Part shown: in pieces, positions 43,276 through 51,412 of the stretch
Layout: each line of letters begins with the position of its first letter
Position numbering within the stretch: the stretch's first letter is position 1
Origin: Trinickia dabaoshanensis
GTDB lineage: Bacteria; Pseudomonadota; Gammaproteobacteria; Burkholderiales; Burkholderiaceae
Direction of reading: 5' to 3'
Length of the DNA: 64,000 bases
Assembly (NCBI RefSeq): GCF_002879885.1
Contig: NZ_PNYA01000011.1
Location: 143,304-207,303, forward strand
Translations under genes and position numbers: made by a program
The notes under the pieces: model-generated
Databases searched by the model: none
Told to the model about the DNA's origin: nothing
The model's input: only the letters and a program-made list of their open reading frames with translations

Positions 43276-43791
43276 ATGACGCTCATCCGCCTCGCTTCGA
43301 ACCGATGCCTCGCGCGAGCGGCGCTGCTGCCACGCGGCGCCTGCGCCCTCGCCTTCGCACTAGCGGCCGCGACAACGCCGGCGCATGCGCAAGCGAGCGG
43401 TAACGCCGGCGACATCATCGTCGAACGCCAGGTCATGCCGCGCGATGCATTCAGAGCGCTCCCTCACGACGAAAACCCCGTCGCCGTGCGCGCCACCACG
43501 TTTCCGGCACCGGCGTTCGATTCGACGGTCGCCGCGCTCGTCTCGGATGCGGAATTGACGGGCGCCCATGGTTCGCAAGGCATCGCGGGCACGGCAACGG
43601 GTGGGGCCGCGGCGAGCCTGCAAACGTTGACGAAGCTGCTGGGCGGATCGGCCACCGGCAGCAACGTGGCGATGGGCCCCGGTGGCCTTGCGCCGACGAC
43701 GACCGGCGTGGGCGGGACGATCTCGATGTCGGTCACGGGCGCGCTTGCCCCGTTGACGTCGGCGCTGACCGGAGTGGGGGGAATGAAATGA
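43276..43791 (+). CDS. Exported protein of the fap-like operon, unknown function
   Basis: The 171-residue protein starts at the ATG at 43276. The signal peptide spans about 1-39 (ends 'TTPAHAQA'). The mature sequence begins 'SGNAGDIIVERQVMPRDAFR', then 'NPVAVRATTFPAPAFDS', and finishes with a Gly/Thr/Ala-rich low-complexity part ('GVGGTISMSVTGALAPLTSA'). There is no membrane anchor beyond the signal and no known domain. Its stop overlaps the next start by 4 nt (ATGA), so it is coupled to the repeat protein. Possible roles are chaperone, periplasmic holder or minor fibre component. Confidence 0.75.
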   Translation: MTLIRLASNRCLARAALLPRGACALAFALAAATTPAHAQASGNAGDIIVERQVMPRDAFRALPHDENPVAVRATTFPAPAFDSTVAALVSDAELTGAHGSQGIAGTATGGAAASLQTLTKLLGGSATGSNVAMGPGGLAPTTTGVGGTISMSVTGALAPLTSALTGVGGMK

Positions 43792-44414
43792 ACGCGTCCT
43801 TCTCTTCCCGCCGCGCGGCAGCCGCCGCCTGCGCCGCGTGCTTGGCAACGCTCGTCGCACCGGCGGCCGCCTGGGCACAGCAGGCGAGCACCGTGAGCGG
43901 CAACGCGACGATTTCGAGCGGCGCGTTCACCGGTTCGGCCGGCGTCATGAGCGTCAACGAAGCCGCCGGGCTGAACAACGCGCAAAGCAACCAAGCCGCG
44001 ATCGTCGCGGCACCGGTCGGCGCGGCCGATATCGGTGTTGCCCAGAGCACGGCGGCCAATGCTCGCGTGCCTAGCGCGAACGCCGGCATCGAAGCCGGCG
44101 CATTTTCCAACGTGTCCGGCGTGGTGATGGTGAACCAGACGGCGGGCGCGGCCAATCTCCAACGCAACAGCGTCGTGATCGGCGCTGGCGCGACAGGAGT
44201 GGAGAGCGTTTCGGACAGCGTACTGTCCGCGGCCTCTCCCAAGCAGGGACGTGTGGATGCAACGGCGATGGCTCAAGGCGAGCGCGCGGTGCACATCGGC
44301 AACGATGTGCTCAAGAACGCGAGCGGCATCGCGCAAATCAACCAGACGGCCGGCGCCGGTAATACCACGGCGAACAGTTTTGTGCTCCGTCCCCCGGCGG
44401 GCACTTTTTTCTAA
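43788..44414 (+). CDS. FapB-like repeat protein (candidate minor amyloid subunit)
   Basis: The 208-residue protein has a signal peptide (about 1-30, ending 'AAAWA'). It carries three imperfect repeats at about residues 50-72, 110-131 and 179-200: 'SAGVMSVNEAAGLNNAQSNQ', 'VSGVVMVNQTAGAANLQRNS' and 'ASGIAQINQTAGAGNTTANS'. The pattern SG-x-x-x-[VI]N-x-x-AG-x-x-N-x-x-x-N is shared with the next gene and with Pseudomonas FapB/FapC repeats. The spacing between repeats (about 60 and 69 residues) is linker-like. The small size and its place before the large repeat protein fit a FapB-type nucleator; that assignment is inferred. Confidence 0.8.
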   Translation: MNASFSSRRAAAAACAACLATLVAPAAAWAQQASTVSGNATISSGAFTGSAGVMSVNEAAGLNNAQSNQAAIVAAPVGAADIGVAQSTAANARVPSANAGIEAGAFSNVSGVVMVNQTAGAANLQRNSVVIGAGATGVESVSDSVLSAASPKQGRVDATAMAQGERAVHIGNDVLKNASGIAQINQTAGAGNTTANSFVLRPPAGTFF

Positions 44415-44444
44415 CGCAGCACCTCTTCGTATCGGAGCCTCATC

Positions 44445-45857
44445 ATGAAGCGCACACTTATCGCAGCGGCAGTGCTGGCAGCAGCGTCGGGCACCGCGTT
44501 CGCCCATCACGTCAAAGACCCGTACATCTTCAACGCCACGAGCGTGAGCGAAAACGTCGGTATCGAAGGCTTCGTGCGGCTGTTCGGCTGCGTCACGGTC
44601 TCGAGCACCGTCGGGGCCGTCGTCAACAACAATCAGGGCGTCGTGGCGAACGTCACGCTCGACCCGACCGCGCAAAGCTACACGATGGGCGCGATCACGA
44701 CGACGTTCGACAATCGCTCCACTTCGGTGAAGGGCAGCGGCTACTCCGTCGGCGTCAGCTCGAGCAGCGAATCGGGCTCGAAGTCGTTCGCGCAGGCCTT
44801 CCAAGAATCGTCGGCCTATGCGTACAAGAACCAAAGCAGCTCGATCTCGGGCGGCGGCTACGCGTACAGCAACCAAAAGTCGAGCAGCTCGAGCAGCGAG
44901 TCGCATCAGTCGCAAGACGCCAGCGCCACGCTGACGGCCAGCGGCTCGGCTAGCCTGAACTACAAGTACAGCTTCGATAACGACCATCACGGCGACGATC
45001 GTCACGGCCACGGCAGCGTCAGCGCGAACGGCAATCTCAACCTGAACGGCTTCGAAAGCAGCGCGAGCGACAACTACGCCTCGTCGAACAGCAAGAGCGC
45101 CAACAGCGGCTCGGGCCAGGGCGCGGCGTGGAAATACCATGCCGATCAGGGCTCGGGCGGCCAAGCGTTCGCCGAACAATCGTCGGGCGGCGCCGCGTGG
45201 AGCGAGACGAACAGCAAGAGCCACTCGGCCGCATGGGCCTATGCCAACTCGAAAGACACGACGGACGTGACGGTCACGGGCTCGGTGACGAACTACATCG
45301 ACACGCAAAAACCGGGCGACCTCACGGCGACGACGGGCACGGGTGCGGGTAGCGGCGCCTCGGGCAACATCGGCATGAACGTCGCCGAGGGCGTGGACAA
45401 CGCACAAAGCAACGATGCGTCGCTCGCCTCCGTCGATCAAGGCAATGTGTTCGGCAACGCACAGATCTTCAGCACGCAATCGTCCGCCGGACAAGCGACG
45501 ATCAACAACTTCATGCTCAACGCTTCCCTCGGCGACGGCTCCCTCAGCGGCGTCTCGGGCAACGTGGGCGTGAACATCGCCGCCGGCGTCGCCAACGTGC
45601 AGAACAACAGCCTGGCCGCATCGACGACGAACCTGAAGGACGGCGCAATCCCGCTCGCCGTCGCGATGGTCGCCACCGACGACAACAGCCAATCCGCGAA
45701 CCTCGGGTTCCAAGGCTCGATCAGCGGCACCGCGATGATCGGCTCGAACGCGTTGCAAAACGCCACCGGCAACATCGGCGTGAATATCGCCGGCGGCGCA
45801 GGGAACCTGCAACACAACGGTCTCGCGATCGCGGCGACGAACATCACCGGCCATTGA
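44445..45857 (+). CDS. FapC-like repeat protein (candidate major amyloid subunit)
   Basis: The 470-residue protein has a signal peptide of about 20 residues ('FAHHV' at the cut). Residues ~85-270 are a long Ser/Gly/Asn/Tyr-rich linker with a His-rich patch ('DNDHHGDDRHGHG'). Three strong repeats follow in the C-terminal third, starting at about residues 306, 371 and 441: 'SGNIGMNVAEGVDNAQSNDA', 'SGNVGVNIAAGVANVQNNSL' and 'TGNIGVNIAGGAGNLQHNGL'. In Pseudomonas such GVN-x-A-G-x-x-N-x-Q-x-N repeats form the cross-beta core. A Cys in 'FGCVTVSS' is present, but there is no CxxC export motif. No charge-rich globular domain is seen. I regard it as the likely fibre subunit. Confidence 0.8.
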   Translation: MKRTLIAAAVLAAASGTAFAHHVKDPYIFNATSVSENVGIEGFVRLFGCVTVSSTVGAVVNNNQGVVANVTLDPTAQSYTMGAITTTFDNRSTSVKGSGYSVGVSSSSESGSKSFAQAFQESSAYAYKNQSSSISGGGYAYSNQKSSSSSSESHQSQDASATLTASGSASLNYKYSFDNDHHGDDRHGHGSVSANGNLNLNGFESSASDNYASSNSKSANSGSGQGAAWKYHADQGSGGQAFAEQSSGGAAWSETNSKSHSAAWAYANSKDTTDVTVTGSVTNYIDTQKPGDLTATTGTGAGSGASGNIGMNVAEGVDNAQSNDASLASVDQGNVFGNAQIFSTQSSAGQATINNFMLNASLGDGSLSGVSGNVGVNIAAGVANVQNNSLAASTTNLKDGAIPLAVAMVATDDNSQSANLGFQGSISGTAMIGSNALQNATGNIGVNIAGGAGNLQHNGLAIAATNITGH

Positions 45858-45975
45858 GCGCCCCCATCGACGCACCGGCGGCGACGCGCACCGCTGGTGT
45901 GTCGACGGTAGGAAGCGCTCGCGCATACCGGCCGCCAACCGGCGGTCGGTATGCGCCTTTACGAGGGGAAGCAGC

Positions 45976-46686
45976 ATGCAAGCCCGTGCCCGATACGCGG
46001 CATTGCGCACTTTCGCCGCGCTCGCGAGCGCCGCGATATGTGCGCCAAGCAACGCTCAGTCGACCATCGATACGTCTAACCTTGCCGGCGTACCCATCGT
46101 TAAGACGGTTCGCTCCATGCGCGATATTCGATACGGCCACATCGTCAGCCAGCGTTACGACTATAGCTGCGGCTCGGCCGCGCTCGCCACGCTGCTCAAG
46201 TATGGCTACGGCATCGATATTCCCGAGCCCGAGTTGATTCGCCGCATGATGGCGTTCTCGACACCGGAGGTCGTCGTCAAGAACGGCTTTTCGATGCTCG
46301 ACATGAAGCACTTCGTCGAAACGATCGGCCTGCGCGGCCGCGGCTTTCGCGTGAATCTCGACGCGCTCTATCACCTGCAAATTCCCGTGATCGTGCTGAT
46401 GAACATCGGCGGCTACGAGCACTTCGTCATCGTCAAGCATGCCGAGAACGGTCGCGTATTCATCGCCGACCCTGCGCTCGGCAATCGCATCGTGCTCGAC
46501 AAGGATTTCGTCGCGAGCTGGAACGGGCTCGTGTTCGCGGTCCTCGGCAAGCCGTTCAAGGAGAACTCCGAGTTGTTGCAGGACAACGTGTCGCTGGCTT
46601 TGAAGCTGCGCGAGCGAGCGCTCGACGCGAGCACGGCCGCGACGCCCTTCGTGGAATACGGATTGTCTAAGGCAGACTGGTTCTGA
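45976..46686 (+). CDS. C39-like cysteine peptidase, FapD-like
   Basis: The 236-residue protein has an N-terminal signal peptide (about 1-27). It has the C39 peptidase fold with oxyanion Gln59 and catalytic Cys65 in 'SQRYDYSCGSAALATLL', His149 in 'GGYEHFVIVKH', and Asp165 in 'IADPALGNR'. FapD of Pseudomonas, in the same position in its operon, is such a peptidase and is thought to process components for export. AGGGGAAG precedes the ATG. The 6-nt gap to the next gene argues for one mRNA. It lacks ABC transporter domains, unlike bacteriocin C39 enzymes. Confidence 0.88.
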   Translation: MQARARYAALRTFAALASAAICAPSNAQSTIDTSNLAGVPIVKTVRSMRDIRYGHIVSQRYDYSCGSAALATLLKYGYGIDIPEPELIRRMMAFSTPEVVVKNGFSMLDMKHFVETIGLRGRGFRVNLDALYHLQIPVIVLMNIGGYEHFVIVKHAENGRVFIADPALGNRIVLDKDFVASWNGLVFAVLGKPFKENSELLQDNVSLALKLRERALDASTAATPFVEYGLSKADWF

Positions 46687-46692
46687 CTCGCC

Positions 46693-47712
46693 ATGAAGCA
46701 CTTCTTGGTCTCACCGCTCAAGCTTGCGCTCGCCCTTGCCGCGTGCGGAGTCGTGAGCGCCACCCACGCCGCCGAGCGGCTCGCCGCGCCGCCCGAGTTT
46801 CTTTCGATGCAGGCCGGCGCCGAGGCGGCCGGCGTCCGTTGGCAAGCCGTCGGCGACGACGTGCTGTCGCATCAAACCGGCAAGGCCGCGGGCGGACAAA
46901 TGGTCTCCGGCTTGGTATTGGATCTCATGTCTCAATGGCAGATGCCGAACGGCGCGTCGGCTACCGCACACGGCAAGCTCACGATTACGACCAACGCCGA
47001 CAACTCGCTGTCGGCGCAAGTGTCCAGTTCCGCGCAGGCAAGCGACGGCATTTCTCACGGCAACCACTACGGCAACGGCAATCCGAACGCCGGCGTCAAT
47101 GCAAGCAGCAACGCCAATGTAAATGGCAATGGCCCGGGCAATGCCAACGGCCCCGCGAACGCGCCATCGTCGCCATCCGCGGTGGCGACGACCGGTACCG
47201 GAGCGAACCCGCAAGCGAGCGCCACCGGCGGACAAAACGTTTCGGTCAACGGCGTTTCGCAAGTGACGCAAGTCGCGGGCAACGGCAACGCGAGCCTGAA
47301 TTCGGCCGTCATCGACTTCAACGGTTCGAGTTCATCGACGGCCGGGACGACCGGCACGTCAGGCACGACCGGCACGTCAGGCACGACCGTCGCGACCGGC
47401 ACATCGAGCGGAAACGGCACGAGTGCATCGGCAACGAGTGCGTCGGGCCAAGTGAAGGCCGACGTGAGCTTCGCGGGCGGCGGCGTGGCGCTCACGTTAC
47501 GAACGCCGGCCGGTGTTGCGACGCAAACGATCGCCCCTGCGCCGATCCAAGGCGGCGGCTCTATCGCTCAATTGGTTCAGGTGGCGGGCAATGCGCAAGC
47601 CGTGGTGAATCAGTTGCAACTGAGCGTCCAGACGCAGGCGATGTCGGGCGCGCTGTTACGGCAGTTGGGCCTGTTGGACGCGCTGAGAAACTCGGCGATG
47701 CCCAGGCATTGA
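46693..47712 (+). CDS. FapE-like exported protein
   Basis: The 339-residue protein has a signal peptide (about 1-27, 'LALALAACGVVSATHAA'). The N-terminal region contains 'WQAVGDDVLSHQTGKAAGGQ' and 'MVSGLVLDLMSQWQMP', the first resembling the DD-x-L element in the first gene. The middle is an Asn/Gly/Ser/Thr-rich linker with an 18-bp tandem repeat. The C-terminal half has amphipathic beta sequence ('NGVSQVTQVAGNGNASLNSA', 'SIAQLVQVAGNAQAVVNQLQ') that partly repeats itself. Its place between the FapD-like and FapF-like genes, and its composition, suggest FapE. It may be a fibre-associated component. No enzyme motif is visible. Confidence 0.7.
   Translation: MKHFLVSPLKLALALAACGVVSATHAAERLAAPPEFLSMQAGAEAAGVRWQAVGDDVLSHQTGKAAGGQMVSGLVLDLMSQWQMPNGASATAHGKLTITTNADNSLSAQVSSSAQASDGISHGNHYGNGNPNAGVNASSNANVNGNGPGNANGPANAPSSPSAVATTGTGANPQASATGGQNVSVNGVSQVTQVAGNGNASLNSAVIDFNGSSSSTAGTTGTSGTTGTSGTTVATGTSSGNGTSASATSASGQVKADVSFAGGGVALTLRTPAGVATQTIAPAPIQGGGSIAQLVQVAGNAQAVVNQLQLSVQTQAMSGALLRQLGLLDALRNSAMPRH
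47353..47388 (+). repeat. 18-bp tandem duplication in the FapE-like gene
   Basis: Two perfect copies of an 18-bp unit coding for Gly-Thr-Ser-Gly-Thr-Thr are found in the linker region. It may vary in number between strains. Confidence 0.85.
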
Positions 47713-47844
47713 AGTGAGCAGTAAGACAGTACGCGTTTGACAAAGGGATCGGAAGACAAGCGACAGTCAATCGATATAAGCCGGCGAGACAAGCGATCTG
47801 CAATCCATCGCCTGCAACGCCGAAGCAAGACCGGGGGCACCAAC

Positions 47845-49269
47845 ATGTTGAAAACACCAACGAGGGATGCGGCGCAGCGTTGCGGCCGCATGAGACTCGC
47901 GGCGATACCGGCGGCGATACTTGCACTCGGCGTGCCGCACTTCGCCGCGGCCCAAGCGCTCGCCGAGCAATCGCTCGAGCAGCGGCTCACGACGCTCATG
48001 CGCGTGGTGGACGAGCAGCAACGTCAAATCCAATCGCTCGAAGCGCAAGTCACGAAACTGGAAATGTCGGAGCGCGGCCGAGGCCTCGCAGGCGGCGCCG
48101 ACGGCGACGCTGCCCCGGTGGTGCCGCCGCCGGGCGGCGATGGCCTGCCCGTCGCGCTGCCGCCGCTCGCGCAGATGGCCCCGGGTTCGGCCGGCCCGAC
48201 GAGCGGTGCATCAACCGCCACGGGCGTGCCCACGGCGCCCGCGCTCCCGGCCCAGGCGGGCGGCGAGCAAGGCAGCGCGATCGGCACGACGCAAAAGGCC
48301 GCGCAGCCCGTGCGCACGGAAGCCGAAAATGCCGTCGTGCAACGCGAGCACGCGCCGCTTTTCGATCGCAAGCTCACGCTCGATTGGGGCATCAGCGATA
48401 CCTACTACGACCGTCGCCAGTTGCAGCTATCGGGCTTCCTCGCACTCGACGCGATCTTCCTGGGCAACATCAATTTGGGCGAGACCAAATCGCACCAAGT
48501 GATGGCCGATCTCGACGCCCGCTACGGCCTGACCGATCGCATCAGCTTCGACCTCGACGTGCCCTATGTCTATCGCCACAGCGATTTCATCGTCGGTGGC
48601 GCGGGCGGCGCGGCGAGCGCGCTCTCGGACGCCTCGGGCAACTCGAGCGCCATCGGGGACGTGAACTTCGGCATCTACTACCAGTTGCTCAAGGAGAGCG
48701 GAAGCTGGCCCGACGTGGTCGGCAGCTTGCGGGTCAAGGCACCGACGGGCACCTCGCCGTTCGGCATCAAGCTCGTCCAGGTCGATCCGAACAACACGAG
48801 CCTCGTCGCGCCGACCAAGCTGCCCACCGGCACCGGATTTTGGAACGTGACGGCAGGGCTATCGGTGCTGAAGACTTACGACCCGGTCGTGCTGTTCGGC
48901 AGTGTGTCCTACACCTACAACCTCGCCCGCTCGTTCGCGGACATCTCGTCCGTCCAAGGCCAATCTCAGCCGGCGAAGGTCAAGCTAGGCGACGTGATCC
49001 AGTGGGGAGCGGGGGTTGCGCTCGCGTTCTCGGAGAAGGATTCGGCCAGCGTCTCTTACACGATGGCGATCGAACCCCAGAGCGAAACGCAAGCGCCCGG
49101 CCAGGGATGGCAAAAGGTGCCCGGCAGCGAAACCGTCGCCGCCGCCGTGAATTTCGGTCTGAACCATGTGGTGAACAAGCACTTGACGATCAACGGATCG
49201 GTATCGATCGGACTCACGCCCGATGCGCCGAACTTCGTCGTCGGCGTGCGGTTCCCGTACACCTTTTGA
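47845..49269 (+). CDS. FapF-like outer-membrane secretion channel
   Basis: The 474-residue protein starts at the ATG at 47845; an earlier TTG at 47737 is unlikely. Signal peptide about 1-36 ('AAILALGVPHFAAAQA'), then a coiled coil (about 41-75, 'SLEQRLTTLMRVVDEQQRQI'), then a Gly/Pro/Ala linker, then about 300 residues of alternating beta strands ('LTLDWGISDTYYDRRQLQLS', 'LDVPYVYRHSDFIVGG', 'LFGSVSYTYNLARSF'). It ends in the outer-membrane signature Phe ('VVGVRFPYTF'). FapF of Pseudomonas has the same plan, a trimeric barrel gated by an N-terminal helix. It is 132 nt after the FapE-like gene and 29 nt before the activator. Confidence 0.85.
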   Translation: MLKTPTRDAAQRCGRMRLAAIPAAILALGVPHFAAAQALAEQSLEQRLTTLMRVVDEQQRQIQSLEAQVTKLEMSERGRGLAGGADGDAAPVVPPPGGDGLPVALPPLAQMAPGSAGPTSGASTATGVPTAPALPAQAGGEQGSAIGTTQKAAQPVRTEAENAVVQREHAPLFDRKLTLDWGISDTYYDRRQLQLSGFLALDAIFLGNINLGETKSHQVMADLDARYGLTDRISFDLDVPYVYRHSDFIVGGAGGAASALSDASGNSSAIGDVNFGIYYQLLKESGSWPDVVGSLRVKAPTGTSPFGIKLVQVDPNNTSLVAPTKLPTGTGFWNVTAGLSVLKTYDPVVLFGSVSYTYNLARSFADISSVQGQSQPAKVKLGDVIQWGAGVALAFSEKDSASVSYTMAIEPQSETQAPGQGWQKVPGSETVAAAVNFGLNHVVNKHLTINGSVSIGLTPDAPNFVVGVRFPYTF

Positions 49270-49298
49270 TTCTTGATGCTTGACCATACGGGGGCATC

Positions 49299-50804
49299 GT
49301 GCGCGAAACATCTCATCTCTCATCAGTCGGCCCGGTCGGCGCCAGCGGACCGGCTTTGACGCTCGCACGCGGCAAGCGTGCCGGCGAATGCGAACGAGAG
49401 CTCGACGAACGCATGCTCGTTTATTTCTCGCGTACGCCGGATTCGAGCCTCGTCGATCAACTCAAAGAGCGCGGCTGGAACATGACGATCGTGCGCAGCC
49501 CGGCCGATTGCGCGCGCCAAATCCGGCTCGACGTTCCTTACGCGGGCATCGTGGATCTCTCGCGTTTCAGTGCGCGCGAGCTCGCCGCGCTCGAGTCCAG
49601 CTTGCGCCAGCCGCTCGTCGGTTGGGTTGCGCTCGCGAGCCCGGACCGGCTGGACGAACCCGATGCGCGGCGTCTGATCCGAAGCTATTGCTTCGGCTAC
49701 CTGAAGCTACCGGCTACGGCATCGACGATCGATTATCTGCTCGGACACGCGTTCGGCATGGTGACACTCGGCGATCTCGATCTCGTGGCGGGCGCGGCAA
49801 GCGTGGGCGACGACGAAATGGTCGGCACATGCGAATCGATGCAGCAGCTTTTCCGGACGATCCGCAAAGTCGCGAACACCGACGCCGCCGTCTTCATCGC
49901 CGGCGAATCGGGCACCGGCAAGGAATTGACGGCCGTCGCGATTCACGAACGCTCGCCGCGGCGCAAAGAGCCGTTCGTTGCGATCAACTGCGGCGCGATT
50001 CCGCACCACTTGCTCCAATCGGAGTTGTTCGGCTACGAACGCGGCGCATTCACGGGCGCCAATCAACGCAAGATCGGACGCGTCGAAGCCGCCAACGGCG
50101 GCACGCTGTTCCTCGATGAAATCGGCGATTTGCCATTGGAGAGCCAAGCGAGCCTGCTGCGCTTTCTACAGGAAGGCAAGATAGAGCGGCTCGGCGGACG
50201 CGAATCGATCTCGGTGGACGTGCGTGTGATTTCGGCAACGCATGTCGATCTGGAGGGCGCAATGCGCGACGGCCGGTTCCGGGCGGATCTGTTTCATCGC
50301 CTGTGCGTGTTGCGTATCGACGAGCCGCCGCTGCGCGCGCGCGGCAAGGACATCGAGATTTTGGCGCATCATGTCCTGCACAAGTTCAAGACCGACAGCG
50401 CGCGCCGCATCCGCGGCTTCGCCCCGTCGGCGATCGAGGCCATGCACAAATACAACTGGCCCGGCAACGTGCGCGAACTGATCAACCGCGTCCGGCGCGC
50501 GATCGTCATGGCGGAAGGCAAGCTGATCGGCGCGGAGGATCTCGATCTCGCGCAATTCACGCAGCAGCAATCGATGACGCTTGCGCAAGCGCGCGAAGCC
50601 GCGGAAAAACGCGCGATCGAGGCGGCCCTGCTGCGGCACCGGCACCGTCTCAACGAAGCGGCGATCGATTTGGGCATCTCTCGCGTCACGCTTTATCGGC
50701 TAATGGGCTCCCATGGGTTGAGAGACCCTTCCGCATCGGAGGAAAAACCCAGCGAAGCGGACGACTCGGCTACGTCCGGGGAAGGCAAGAGCGCTGCGGA
50801 CTAA
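49299..50804 (+). CDS. Sigma-54-dependent activator, paralogue at the 3' end of the operon
   Basis: From a GTG at 49299 it has 501 residues. A later ATG at 49413 would align better with the start of the paralogue at 42369. The degenerate receiver-like N-domain contains 'YAGIVDLSRF' and 'FGYLKLPA'. The AAA+ domain has 'GESGTGKE' (202-209), 'GAFTGANQRKIGRVEAANGG', and 'LFLDEIGDLPLESQASLLRF'. The Fis-type HTH is 'HRLNEAAIDLGISRVTLYRL'. It is very similar to the flanking activator over the AAA+ part, and its HTH differs at a few sites. It lies only 29 nt after the FapF-like gene, so it is probably co-transcribed and could form a positive feedback loop. The acidic, Ser-rich tail is extra. Confidence 0.94.
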   Translation: MRETSHLSSVGPVGASGPALTLARGKRAGECERELDERMLVYFSRTPDSSLVDQLKERGWNMTIVRSPADCARQIRLDVPYAGIVDLSRFSARELAALESSLRQPLVGWVALASPDRLDEPDARRLIRSYCFGYLKLPATASTIDYLLGHAFGMVTLGDLDLVAGAASVGDDEMVGTCESMQQLFRTIRKVANTDAAVFIAGESGTGKELTAVAIHERSPRRKEPFVAINCGAIPHHLLQSELFGYERGAFTGANQRKIGRVEAANGGTLFLDEIGDLPLESQASLLRFLQEGKIERLGGRESISVDVRVISATHVDLEGAMRDGRFRADLFHRLCVLRIDEPPLRARGKDIEILAHHVLHKFKTDSARRIRGFAPSAIEAMHKYNWPGNVRELINRVRRAIVMAEGKLIGAEDLDLAQFTQQQSMTLAQAREAAEKRAIEAALLRHRHRLNEAAIDLGISRVTLYRLMGSHGLRDPSASEEKPSEADDSATSGEGKSAAD

Positions 50805-50881
50805 AGTGCGCGCACCGCGGTCAATCGGCGCAGATGCGGTAGTCGCGTAAAATCGGCGGATCATTTCACCGCATTCTTGCC

Positions 50882-51382
50882 ATGACGACACTGACGATCA
50901 TCGTCGCCCGCGCCCGCAACGGCGTGATCGGCCGCAACAACCAACTGCCGTGGCATCTGCCCGAGGATCTCGGCTTCTTCAAGCGCACGACGATGGGCGC
51001 GCCAATCATCATGGGACGCAAAACGCACGAGTCGATCGGCCGGCCGCTGCCGGGGCGGCGCAATATCGTGGTCACGCGCGATGCGACGCGGACGTTCGAA
51101 GGTTGCGAGACGGCCACGAGCATCGAAGACGCCTTCAACCTGGCGGCTAGAGACAATGCGCCCGAAGCATTCCTGATCGGCGGTACGCAGCTTTACGCCG
51201 AAGGCATCGGCTTGGCCGACAAGCTCGTCATCACGGAGATCGACGCCGACGTCGAAGGCGATGCGACCTTTCCGGCACCCGAACCGGCGCAATGGGAAGC
51301 GGTGTCGCGCGAAGCGCATCGCGCGGAGGCATTCGATTATGCGCGCGTGGTGTATCGCCGTACCGCACGCGCGCAACGCTAG
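50882..51382 (+). CDS. folA: Dihydrofolate reductase
   Basis: FolA reduces dihydrofolate to tetrahydrofolate with NADPH, replenishing the cofactor used by ThyA. It has 166 residues. It opens '[20 protein letters not shown]' and has '[20 protein letters not shown]' (catalytic acidic residue in the active-site helix), '[20 protein letters not shown]' (NADPH loop), and '[14 protein letters not shown]'. A TAAAAT box at about 50848 could serve as its own -10. It is the usual size for the family. Confidence 0.97.
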   Translation: MTTLTIIVARARNGVIGRNNQLPWHLPEDLGFFKRTTMGAPIIMGRKTHESIGRPLPGRRNIVVTRDATRTFEGCETATSIEDAFNLAARDNAPEAFLIGGTQLYAEGIGLADKLVITEIDADVEGDATFPAPEPAQWEAVSREAHRAEAFDYARVVYRRTARAQR

Positions 51383-51412
51383 CCCGTTTGAACGCCTTGA
51401 TGGCGGCCGCGG

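Noticed and set aside
43464..46052. 862-codon open frame on the minus strand across the fap-like genes
   Set aside because: It is antisense to four genes with signal peptides and sound ribosome sites; the product is Arg/Ala/Val-rich with no domain.
47737..47844. Upstream start for the FapF-like gene
   Set aside because: The frame opens with TTG and would place 36 charged residues before the signal peptide; the ATG at 47845 gives a normal export signal.
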